Shown here: piece by piece, positions 9,906-20,094 of the stretch
How positions within the stretch are numbered: the first letter of the stretch is position 1
Layout: each line of letters begins with the position of its first letter
DNA from: Limnomonas spitsbergensis
Taxonomy: Eukaryota; Chlorophyta; Chlorophyceae; Chlamydomonadales
Assembly: GCA_037349105.1 (NCBI GenBank)
Contig: JAYJMM010000092.1
Coordinates: 1,116,001-1,180,000 of the forward strand
Direction: 5' to 3'
DNA: 64,000 bases
Notes under the pieces: model-generated
Database searches by the model: none
Told to the model about the DNA's origin: nothing
The model's input: only the letters and a program-made list of their open reading frames with translations
Program-made: the position numbers and the translations under genes

Positions 9906-11161
9906 TTGCAACATGCCCCGAGCCTGCCGGCTCCGGCGGCGGCAGCGCTGCCGCCGCCGCAACGGTACCGAAGTACCATGCTGCTGGACATAATCCCGTC
10001 GTTATGTACGACCGGCTGCAAGGCGGACGGAAGCTGCTCCGGAACCGCGACCGAAGGAGGCGAGCGGGGCATGGCGGATGAAGCTGACTACGGCGCCGCG
10101 GCTGGCGGCTTGAGCGTCGCCGGCAGTGGGAACGGCGGAAGCTCGTCCGGAGGTAGCTGGTCTCGAAATGGCGGAAATCTGTCACAGATAATGGGTTCCC
10201 GTACTATCGGGTCTGACGATACCAACGCCGCTTCCGCCGTTCCCGGCCGGCTCAGCATTTCAGCTGTGGCCCCGTTCTTTTCCAAGGACGGCAAGGGTGT
10301 TCCATGCAGCGCAGACGGCAGGTCCGCCGCAATGTACAGCAAGTCCCCTTTTCTGGAATGCAGGACAGGTGCCCCCATTGATGCTTTTTCCTTCGTTGTC
10401 CAGGACACCACAGCCACTGCTGCCGAATTTGCAGCTGCCTCAACATGCGCGGGGATGGCTGGCCGGATCAACATGGACCGGCGATGGCGTCGGGGACTCC
10501 TCTTCCTACACGTCCGCCGCGTTGTTCGCCGTCTTGGAAGACCAGGCCAGCCAATCTGTCCCGCTCCCCATTCCGACCGTCCATCCGCTGCCGGACCTCG
10601 GAACGGTTCCGACGCCACCAGAGATGCTTTCCTGCCGGCTTTCCGTCAGGATAAAGCATTCCCTAACAACATCGCATTTTTTCCCGGAGAGGGTACCGTC
10701 TTACAGCGAAAATGGATTGGCACTGCGCCATCGACCCGGCGGTCTCGAGATGGAGAAGTCGGTCTTGGCTTTTGCGCCGCAGGTTGCGGCGACCGGCGTC
10801 GCCGCTCGATGCAGCAGGAGGTCGACCCGCAGTCTTCCTCGTCTGGGATTCAGCGGATACGATCTGACCGCCCGAAAACCACCACGGGCTCATCTTGGTC
10901 CATCGCGAGCCTCGAGGACCTCGTCATGGACGATTCTTCGTCGCCTCGGATGCAGGCGCTGCTGCGGGAATCCACGTTGTCCCCGCTCGGCTTTACCACG
11001 GACACGCCCCCAGTGTCCATGGCGTGACCAAACTATGCGCAGCTGGTCCATATAATGGATGATGGCGATGTCTTGTCGCAATCACTGCCGTCTGTATCGG
11101 CGGATACGGCGGTTGCGACTGCCGGGCGCAGCGTTGACGAGGCTTTCCCGTCTGACCTGTA
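9906..11161 (+). pseudogene. Ser/Gly-rich coding remnant or exon with frame breaks
   Basis: The frame is open from 9906 to the TGA at 11,025-11,027. It has a plausible ATG at 10,068 (MADEADYGAAAGG) and a protein-like C-terminal part (SSWSIASLEDLVMDDSSSP). Between about 10,440 and 10,790 the +1 frame looks more protein-like (SYTSAALFAVLEDQASQSVP), and after the TGA the original frame continues with AQLVHIMDDGDVLSQSLPS up to a TAG, directly before a donor-like GTGGTAAGT at 11,168. This suggests two compensating frame shifts plus a stop: a decaying gene, sequence errors, or an exon with unrecognised short introns. Style and composition resemble the Ser-rich gene at 23.2-25.4 kb. No family recognised. 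Confidence 0.35.
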
Positions 11162-11633
11162 GGCTGTGGTAAGTGCTTGAGTGGGTGGGCCGGGTGTTTG
11201 TTTATGGGAGGGGTATGGGACGGATGGGGACAGGGGCAGACCTACTTATTCTGGGTAGAGGTTTCATAATCCTGCGTTGCTTCATAAAATCTCATGTCAC
11301 ACGGGGAGCGCAGTCTCATTTTTGTCTCACCTGCCCTGTTGCATGGCTGCAGTGCATCTCTCTTCTCTGGCCCTTGCGCCGTTACTTGCAGTAATTGCGA
11401 TGCAATCTGGGCGGTCCTGGTAAATTGCGCGCACATTGCACCGTCACCGCAAACCGTAATTTGACGAACCGTAAGGAAGCACAGCACTGATAAGCATACC
11501 AAGTCGACGTAACATAAGCGTACAGAAGAACGCAGTCGCTGCCGATTTCGGTGCTGCATATCTATGACGTCGAGAAGCAGCAAAGGGGTGCATGAAATGG
11601 ATGTAGCACTCAATCTGAAGGCGATCGTGCTTA

Positions 11634-12440
11634 CGAACGTCGTCAGTAGCCCAAGTGCCTCAGATTTTGTCGAGGTTTTTCAGGGTTTGGCGGTCGAGGT
11701 CATAGCGCTTTTAGGGTCGACTGCGTCCCCGAGGCGGACGTCGGGGCAGGCCCGTCTTGGAGGGATACGTGGCATCACACTTTTTGTGCCAGCCGACATT
11801 TTCATTTCTCTTGCCCGTTCCTTCTTTGTTTGTCTTGCCTACGTTCAGTGACTAGTTTGTTACGAACGTCGTCAGTAGCTGCGCGCAGTCGGACGTGACG
11901 TCAGGGACACGTGACATCACACTTTTTGTGCCAGTCGAACTCTTGTTTCATCCTGACCGTTCCTTCTTTGTTTGTCTTGCCTACGTTCGGTGACCTAGTT
12001 ACGAACGTCGTCAGTAGCCCATGTGCCTCAGATTTTGGTTAGGGCTTTCAGGGTTTGGCGGGAGAGGTCATAGCGCTTTCAGGGTCGACTGCGTCCCCGA
12101 GGCAGAATGTCGAACGTGACGTCAGGGGACACGTGACATCACACTTTTTGCGCCAGTCGAACTCTTGTTTGATCCTGACCGTTCCTTCTTTCTTTGTCTT
12201 GCCTACGTTCGGTGACCTAGTTACGATCGTCGTCAGTAGCCCAGATGCCTCAGATTTTGGTTAGGGCTTTCAGGGTTTGCTGGGTGGGGTCATAGCGCTT
12301 TCAGGGTCAACTGCGCCCCCGGGCGCGCGCAGTCGGACGTGACGTCAGGGACACGTGACATCACACTTTTTGTGCCAGTCGAACTCTTGTTTCATCCTGA
12401 CCGTTCCTTCTTTGTTTGTCTTGCCTACGTTCGGTGAACT
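11634..12440 (+). repeat. Four diverged tandem copies of a 140-220-bp unit
   Basis: Each copy starts TTACGAACGTCGTCAGTAGC or close to it and ends TTTGTCTTGCCTACGTTCRG. Starts are about 11,633, 11,860, 12,000 and 12,223. Shared blocks include CAGGGTTTGGCGG, TCATAGCGCTTT and CACGTGACATCACACTTTTTG. Copy 2 is internally deleted. No coding frame persists between copies. Confidence 0.85.
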
Positions 12441-12934
12441 AGTTCAAGTTATGTCCACTTGGTATGTCGACATGACGTGTTATAGATTTCAATCCGAAAC
12501 CTTGAAAGTGCAGACATAAGTCAGAACCGCAATAAGGGTATACAGACCGGGGCTTGGGCGTCTCGTCAACCTGTACTTCCCAAAATCCACGCCGCGTTGG
12601 CGTTCTCTTTTCTTTTCTTTTCCTTTTTCCTCGCCGATTACAGCCATTGGCGATCTTTATACCGTGAGCATGAGTAGAAATACAGATGGATCTCGCCGTA
12701 GTAGGATGCATATCCTGCGTTTAGACCGCATTGTGATTGGTAGCCACTGCCCGAGCAGTCCATCACACTGGTGTTGAATGCACTTTTGCTTTTTACCGTT
12801 GATGCACTTTTCAGTAGCCGGGTAGTACTCAGCCCACTTGACACCGAGCAGCTGGTCACCTTCGCGAAGGCCTTCGGCTCAGCACCCACATTTCTGTGGT
12901 TCAGCAGCACCGACTGCTCCCTCTTTAAAAAGCC

Positions 12935-13276
12935 ATGATGGAGTGGCCCAAGGCCATGGGTGTCTGCAAACCGATGCTGAGCGACGAGGCCCATGAGCTG
13001 CGGCATCAGCAGCAGGAATCGACCCCGGATGCGCAGGCTCGCGTTTTGTCCAAGACTGCTGGGACAGCAGGCCTGACAGCCACCATCTCTGACGGTGCGC
13101 TGCGCCTCTGGCAGAGCCAGACTGCAGCGCACAACCGACAGCGAAGTACTCGTGGAAAGGTCACGAACCTTACTGAGGGCGAAAGGGTGGAGCTGGAGGA
13201 GGTGTGGGCCATGCTCATGACCGACAACAAGAGCGAAGCAAAGGGTGCGATGAGGGCCAAGGGAGCGCATCCATGG
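12935..13276 (+). CDS. Isolated open frame with similarity to the EF-hand exon downstream sequence (uncertain)
   Basis: A Gln/Ala/Thr-rich frame ends with VELEEVWAMLMTDNKSEAKG. Its LMTDNKSEAKGAM segment resembles FMTTNKSAAKDAV of the EF-hand gene exon at 17,844-17,925, also at the base level. It may be an old duplicate of that exon in a longer open frame or a real upstream exon; no splice pair links it in phase. The opposite strand is also open for 210 codons. Confidence 0.25.
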
Positions 13277-13555
13277 GCTATTTTTTTAGTTGCGTTCCGG
13301 GCCCCGGGCGAGGGGGGGTCGCACTTTGTAGAGCCCAGACAACGCCCAGACACAGAACATGGGGCACTCCAAATATGTATATCGATGCGAGCCATGCACA
13401 TATTTTCCTTTTCATAGCTGGCAATGCGGGTCCTAGGGTTGGTTGGCCGGCCTCCCACTTCATCAGGTCCAAGCAAAAGATGAAAATAGAGATAAGCAAT
13501 AGCTATCCCCTGGACCTGGGGGCTGGGGTGGAGAGGGGGCAGCCTTTTGCTGTTT

Positions 13556-13725
13556 TGCATGGACTCAAAAAAGTAAAGATGAGGAAGGCCACCCCGCATG
13601 GCGCGGGCGTTGCATGGACCCACCGTGTAAATGAGGAAGGCCACCACACATTGTGCGGGCGTAGCATGGACTCAACAAAGTGTGAATGAGAAAGGCCACC
13701 CCACATTGCGCGGGCGTTGATGTTA
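13556..13725 (+). repeat. Tandem repeat of about 62 bp, three units
   Basis: GCATGGACTCA-...-GAGGAAGGCCACCCC-...-GCGGGCGT recurs at about 13,556, 13,613 and 13,665. Confidence 0.8.
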
Positions 13726-13729
13726 ATCC

Positions 13730-15130
13730 CCTGGAGACCATGGGGGAACCCTTGGCCCAGGGGGCATCATAGCACGATACGGCATGATACGGCGCCATAA
13801 AGCACAGGTTCAGCCGGATTGTATTATCAAAGTCCCACGATGCGGCACGAAACGGCTCGACACGGCACAGGTTCAGCGGGATTGTGCTACCTTGCCCGGG
13901 GGAGAGAGATATTTGGTCCTGTGCCTTTCCTGTCTTTCTCTCGCCTTTTCTCAGTTGCCGATGAGGGCCACATGCGCACCCGGGCTGTTTTTTGTGTTCG
14001 TGTCTCAGGTTTTATACGGTTGGGCAGCCAGCTCTCACACTTGTAAAGTCAAAGCAAAAGAATAGAGATATTTGAGCGTTGGGGTCCACCGCCCTGGGGC
14101 CCTGTGCATGGGAGCCTCTGGGAAATAACTTGTGCTTGTATTTAGGGTAAGTCCCAAAGTCCTACCCCTTGGAAGGAGTATACCTGGATACAGTTCTTGA
14201 GGCGAAATACAATTCAGCAGTCTAGGTGCACTTGTGACTTACGTCATCAGCTGAGTTAAGGCGGACAGGAACGGGGCTTGTTTATCACAAGTGGGGATCA
14301 TACGGATGATAGACAAACAGCCAGTGTTGGGATCTGACACGTAAGATCCGGCATGGCCAAGCTTTATTTAAGCAGGGCCCATAGGTGTAACATCATTAAT
14401 CTGCTTATTGTTGTTGACCGGCTGCGGGTCAGCTCAAGAGTAGAACAGGCGATGCCGGAAATACGATATTTCCGTCCCTGTGCACGATCACACACATGGC
14501 ATCACGTTCCCTAAAGTTACTTAAGTACGGCATTAGCATCCATGTGCATGATCGCATGATAAGGACGAGCGACAAAAGTTAGACCAATCGAAGGATGTAA
14601 ACGCCCGATCCCTTCTCAAGGTCACCGAGTGTACTAAAAAAATGGACATGAAGAAAGGAGGGACACAGCAGGGGCAAGCAAATGTGTCTGTTTAGATCGC
14701 TAAATGTCCAGGCGAATGTTGATGGGAACAGTGTGTGTGTCACCTGAACATAAGGAATGGGGTTGACCATCCTAGCTTTAAACCCTTGGGCTGGTTTAGG
14801 ATGTCCTAAACCATATGGGTTCAAACCTGCCCATAATTTAAAAAAAATACGGCATGAGGGGTGTGTGGAGGGACAAGCAGGAGCTCATGTCTTTCTCTGT
14901 GAAGCTCTCCCTGTTTATAAGAATGCTGATTTTAGCAGCCTGAACATGAGGGCGGTGAGGAGGGGCACAGCGGGGACAAACGCCATTATCAGGTCAGCTG
15001 TCTTGACGTGTAGCGGGGCCTTGAAGGGGTAGCTGCACTTCATAAATCAATTGTGATCCCCTGCCTGGTTAAGACTTTGTTTTTAAGCCTGGGCCAATTT
15101 AAACTGTTGTTGCCCCCACCCCACCCCCTC
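13730..15130. other. No supported gene; one foldback-element arm
   Basis: No convincing coding frame or RNA gene. Positions 14,366-14,402 carry one arm of the foldback element family (GCAGGGCCCATAGGTGTAAC). Confidence 0.45.
14366..14402 (-). mobile_element. Solo arm of the foldback element family
   Basis: The reverse complement reads GATGTTACACCTATGGGCCC, matching the left arm at 3391 and the copy at 27,693. Confidence 0.5.
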
Positions 15131-15135
15131 TGCAG

Positions 15136-15495
15136 ATCAAGTGCTGACTCATGTGGAGTTGGGCCATGCAGCTGAAAACGTCCTGGGCAGGGACGCTTTC
15201 ACGTGAGCGGATTTCAGGGTTAGGGGTTCATGGGTCAAGCTTAATGGGGCGGGTGCAGTAGTAAGGGTTTCAGAGTCATGAGTAAATGCTCGGTTTACAA
15301 AGCTGGGTTCACAAGGTAGGGTTAAATGGTTAGGGTTTCAGGGGTAGGGTATAAAAATAAGGATTTCAAGTATAGGGTTTGGAGGTTTCGGTTTTACTGT
15401 TAGGGTCCAAGAATTAGGTTAAAGGGGTCACCTCTGTATCCTTTACTGACGAACTCTAAAACTGTCAGGGGTGTATATATATATCATATATATAT

Positions 15496-15532
<37 letters not shown>

Positions 15533-18500
15533 TATATATATATATGATGTATGGGTGTATGTATGTGCATCATGGTAACAGTGCCGACGCGGATGCGGCC
15601 TTGGCCCATGCCGCACAGTTCCATGAGCCCTCGTGTCCCCGCGGGGTGTAGTCTCCTTGATTTCTTTATAAATCCTTGTGGTGAGGGTTTAGGGTTAAGC
15701 AATTCGGCACACAATTTAGGAAGTCTGCATATCATATTTTACCGTAGAACCACATAGACTTCGCTCAAAACGAATTTATGTTTTGCCTGCGCGGACATGG
15801 CTGCGCGCTAATAATGATTCAAAAATCGCCGCTGCGCAGAGTTGAAGTCAGGTCTTTGCCGTTATTGCTGCACAGAGTGTCAGTCTGGTGTCTGCTGTTT
15901 CTGCTGCGCATTAAATTAAATTAAGTGCAACAATTTCGTCGCTTCGCAACCGTTTTTCAAAATGGTTTTTGCTGCGCGAGGATACAAATAGATTATCTTT
16001 GTTTTGCGGCGTGGACCCCACGTGTTTGTACGGGTATCACAGATTCAGCGCAAACGGCGATTTTCTTTGTTCGGTGGTCTCGCCTGCTGGATCTTGCTTG
16101 TCTGGGAAGCCCACAGAAAACTGTAGAACCTCCCCCCTATTCCCCACCTTCCCCGTCCCCCACCTCACACACAACCTCACTCCCCCCCCACCTCACACAC
16201 TCTCACACCCCTTCAGGATCCCGGACCTGAAGAGAGCCATGACCCTGATGGATCTGAATAAGGATGGACGCATCACCCAGTGAGTGTGCTTACGGGGTTC
16301 AGGTTCAAATATTTAGGGCTTAAACCCAGTACACTAAAAACATCAACCAGTGAGTGTACCTACGGGGTTCAGGTTAAAATATTTAGGGCTTAATTTCAAA
16401 CACAAAAGGCATCAACAAGTGAGTGTGTCTATATCAACTCATGTCGATTTTTACCTTTAAGCAACATCTGCAGGCGCGTTCCTTAAGAAGTCCGTCACTC
16501 TTCCTCGCCCAACGCGCCCCTCCGGACCCTGAAACCCTCTAACGCGTTTGAATCTAACGCTGTCCCTTATGACACTCACCTGTATTAAGAAGCTTGAGCG
16601 TATGGCAAGTGTAGTTGACTTAGTGTCAGAAGTGTAGCTGACGTTCGGCTGAAGGGTGACTGAAGGGTGGATGAATAGGGAGTGCAACTCACGTTGTCCT
16701 AGATATGGGCAAATTAGCCAGTGATTACAACTGGGTAGTGATGTAGCTGAAGTGTAGCTTAATTGTAGTGTTAGTGAAGTGTAGCTATGGTGTAAATTAG
16801 GTTGTTGAGTGTAGTCAAATAGGGCCTTCAACCTCTTGGACCTGAACATGGATGGACACATCAGCCAGTGAGTGTATCTGGGGAGTAGCTGAAGCAAATG
16901 TGAAGTGTGGCTTAAGTGTAGCTGAAACTCACGGACGTGCATAAGGATGGACGCATCATCTGGTTAGTCAGTCTGGAGATTAGCGGAGCTGAAGTGTAGC
17001 TGAAGAGAGCCTTCAACCGCCCCATGTCGGCTGCCCACCTGCTCCATGATGCGTTGCCCTGTTGCCCCCATCTCTTGCCCTTCTGTAGCCACGAGTGTTT
17101 AGCCTTCATTACAACAAAAAATAGGCTGAAGCTGAGGATGCTGTTTCGACCTGGACAGGTGCACCTCCTGCTCCTTACTGCATGTCCCTGCTCTGCCATG
17201 CAGGGGCCTGCCCTTGCCATGCCGGGGCCTGCCCTTGCCATGCAGGGACCTGCCCTTGCCATGCAGGGGCCTGCCCTTGCCATGCCGGGGCCTGCTCCTT
17301 GCCATGCAGGGACCTGCCCTTGCCATGCAGGGGCCTACTCCTTGCCATGCAGGGGCCTGCCCTTGCCATGCAGGGGCCTGCTCCTTGCCATGCAGGGGCC
17401 TGCCCTTGTCAGGTAGTGGCCTGTTCCTTGCCATGCAGGGGCATGTTCCTTGCCATGCAGGGGCCTGTTCCTTGCCATGCAGGGGCCTGTTCCTTGCCAT
17501 GCAGGGGCCTGTTCCTTGCCATGCAGGGGCCTGTCCTCGCCATGCATGGGCCTGCCCTTGCCATGCAGTGGCCTGCTCCTTGCCATGCAGGGGCCTGTTC
17601 CTTGCCATGCAGGGGCCTGCCCTTGCCATGCCATGTCCTGCTCTGCCCTGCTCTGCCATGGCCCTGCCCCCATGATGGCTGCACCCCTTGCACCTTCCTG
17701 CTTGACCCTGTTGCCCCCTTCCCTCGCTCATTTGTGGCCACAAGTTCATAGACTTCTCGACAACGAACACCCTTAACCCTAAAACCCCCAAACATAAACC
17801 CTAGCCCTTAATCCTGTTGCCCCCATCCCTCGCTCTTTTGTAGCCACGAGTTCATAGTGTTCATGACAACGAACAAGTCCGCAGCCAAGGACGCTGTGTC
17901 AACCATGACGGCTGCGTCCTTGAAGGTGTGCCAGCAGGTTGAAGGGTTGAGATCTGTTTCAAAAGGTTCTGCTATCAGTGCTGTGCAATTGCGCCGTCAT
18001 TCAAAAATTGTGTTCGTAATTACGGTCCCTTGCTGGTAAAAGTAGATGAATTTACCTTGGAATTATGGTGACTGGAGCTCGGCCATGTTATTCAGCCGCC
18101 GCAAGGACCTTAATCGGCACAGCACTGTCTAATAGAATCGATGCGCAACAGCCTGCCGGGGGTGGGCGTGGCTGGAGGGGGGGCGAATTTCGACACGGCC
18201 GGCGGTCGGAGGCTAGGGGCCTCCTGACGTGGACGTGGATGCTGGTTTGGGGACCCATTTGGCAGCCAATTGTTGGGTTGGTTAATTATTAAAATGATTG
18301 CTGAGGAAACAAAAGCAGGATGCCAAGGCTACTATATTCACTGCGACGGCTGCTTCTCTGAATGTACCCCTTAAGGTCCAGGGATCAGTGTCGTTCGATT
18401 GGGAGTCCAGCTTTCAAAGTTCCAAGGCGAAGCCTGCTGTACCAAGTGCCCTCAGCCGCAGGCCGAAATGTAGCTGAAATGGAGCTGAAGGTGGACTCAA

Positions 18501-20094
18501 GCAGGGCTACAGCATTAATGTAGCTGAACTGTAGCCGAGTCAGCCGGTTCGTGTTCCGCATCTGCGCCGTGGTGGCTGCATGGCGGCGCCCAACGGTGGT
18601 TAAGTGCAGACAAAAATAAAATATCGCTGGGACAATATTTTGCGTCGCGCCCCCCGCTAGTGTCGCACCCAATGGCTCTCTTCTGTTGGCTTTTGCTGGT
18701 ATTCTGCCTTATTTTTTATATGCCTTCTATCGGCCCGTACCAGTATTCTGCCTCCTGTTCTCGCCCACAGGGTCGCAAGACAGCCAATGTTTCGCGTCGC
18801 GCCCCCCGCTAGTGTCGCCCCCAATGGCTTATTTTGGCTTTTGCCGCCATTATTTGCGTGCCTTCTATCGGCCCTTACCCGTATTCTGCCTCCCGTTCTT
18901 GCTCACAGGGTCGCAAGACAGCCAATGGCGAGGAAGTGGTGGTTGAGGACATGATATCGGTAAGCGGTTGGTGGGTGGGTGGTGGGTGGGTGGTTGAGGG
19001 TCTCTGCCTCAGGGTCACACCCTCACTCCCTGCCTCCTAACCCCACGCCCCACCCCGCACAACACTCTGTAGATGGGTTACATTGTCATACCCTGTTCCC
19101 CTCCCACTCCCTGCTCCCACACCCTGCTCCCCTCCCACCAAACACCCCCCCTGATTTCTTCTCTCCCGGTCAGTTGGGTCACATGAGAGTATGAGACTGG
19201 TAGACTTCATCATTCCCCCTTCTCCCCTGCCACCCCTCCTTTCCGCTGCTCCCCCCGCTCCTCCCATCCGTTCCTCACCCTGCTGCCCTCCCTCCCTTAA
19301 TTTTCAGTTGAGGCCTGCTTGCTCCCCTCCCACTCGTCATCGCCTCTCTGATCCCCCTTCCTTGCAGTTGGGTCACATGAGGCTGCCTGACCTGATCATG
19401 GCCTTCCGCAGAAGAATGGTCATGGACAAGTTTCTCTCCCGCTTCCCTTCAAAACCGGTGCGGTGTGGGGTGAGCACTCATCGTGGTTTATTGTGGTTTA
19501 TCTTGGTGTATGAAATCATGGTTTGTTGTGGGAATTCCTAACACGAATGGGATATATAATCTATCGTGATGGGATTATTCAATGCCATGAAGAAAAGTGA
19601 ACACAAAAAGGGGAGTGTGAAATTAAATGTGAACATCAGAAGGGACAGGTGTGAACATAAAAGTGAACGTGGATGAAGCGAGTTAGCGCCTTTCTGCTCG
19701 TCCCCTCTAGAAATCCGATGCGGCAGAAAGTGTGACCCTGCTTCCGCCTGAGCTTCTCAATGGTTCCCCCCCCGTCAAAAGAAAGCAGCCATCAACCAGC
19801 AAAGGGAGTAAAGGGAACTAGTGTTCTGTGTTTGGTTGGTCTCTAAGCCCCAACTAGGAGCACAGTTATGGAAAGGAAAGGAAATGAACAGAAATTAACG
19901 GAAAGGTAGTTCAGGAAGTTAATGAAATCAACGCCCCTGTGCTCTTCCCTCCCTCAGTCCGACGCATCAAAGGCGGGATCTGGATCGCACGTCAGCTTCT
20001 CCGTAGACTCCACGTCTGGTGACAATACAAGACCCACGCTGTCTGACGGGAGCGTGACCGGTGGCAGGACGTACCGCTGGCAGATTCTGGCAGA
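15136..20094 (+). CDS. EF-hand protein, internal exons (partial gene model)
   Basis: Six exons join in phase with GT-AG ends: 15136-15202, 16217-16279, 17844-17925, 18909-18959, 19368-19457 (or to 19469; both keep phase 0) and 19958-20094. The joint of exons 2 and 3 creates a perfect 12-residue EF-hand loop, DLNKDGRITHHE, with Asp, Asn, Asp at positions 1, 3, 5 and Glu at 12. It is flanked by helices IPDLKRAMTLM before and FIVFMTTNKSAAKDA after. Calcium binding is therefore likely. Downstream parts are VVVEDMIS, then a basic helix (LPDLIMAFRRRMVMDKFLSR) and a Ser-rich segment. No second intact EF-hand was found. The 5' start is unresolved: exon 1 enters in phase 1. The family is not recognised beyond EF-hand. 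Degenerate copies of exons 2, 3, 4, 5 and 6 lie in the introns (see findings). Confidence 0.6.
15476..15552. repeat. (TA)n microsatellite
   Basis: About 75 bp of TATATA with CATATA interruptions, inside the intron after the exon at 15136-15202. Confidence 0.95.
15747..15835 (+). repeat. Dispersed repeat copy 2 (matches 4112-4200)
   Basis: Shares CACATAGACTTCGCT, GCGGACATGG and TGCGCGCTAATAA in order with 4112-4200. Lies in an intron of the EF-hand gene. Confidence 0.6.
16820..17110 (+). pseudogene. Decayed copies of the two EF-hand exons inside their own intron
   Basis: At 16,836-16,876, GGACCTGAACATGGATGGAC...CAGCCAGTGAGTG copies the end of exon 16217-16279 together with its donor. A shorter, weaker copy starts at about 16,941 (ATAAGGATGGACGCATCATC). 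At 17,088-17,120, TTCTGTAGCCACGAGTGTTT followed by TTCATTACAACAAA copies the acceptor and start of exon 17844-17925. The copies contain stops or lost loop residues, so they are not functional EF-hands. Confidence 0.7.
17175..17640 (+). repeat. 21/22-bp minisatellite (TTGCCATGCAGGGGCCTGCC), about 20 units
   Basis: Fills the part of the intron before exon 17844. Open in several frames on both strands because of its composition. The unit contains CATGCAGGGG, an AG-bearing sequence. Confidence 0.9.
17736..17770 (+). pseudogene. Partial copy of the EF-hand exon 17844-17925
   Basis: GTGGCCACAAGTTCATAGAC followed by TTCTCGACAACGAACA parallels GTAGCCACGAGTTCATAGTG, TTCATGACAACGAACA at 17,841. It is followed by CCCTAAAACCC motifs. 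The acceptor AG has become GG, so it is unlikely to be used. Confidence 0.65.
18300..18395 (+). pseudogene. Decayed copy of the 3' part of exon 17844-17925
   Basis: GAAACAAAAGCAGGATGCCAAGGC and GCGACGGCTGCTTCTCTGAA parallel GAACAAGTCCGCAGCCAAGG and ATGACGGCTGCGTCCTTGAA. In one frame it reads KQDAKATIFTATAASL. It lies downstream of the real exon, as expected for a donor-side edge copy. Confidence 0.55.

Noticed and set aside
17099..17795. Overlapping open frames on both strands (ARAGPCM / MQGPAL repeats)
   Set aside because: Open in several frames because of the 21/22-bp minisatellite; no non-repeat domain is attached and the array lies inside an intron.
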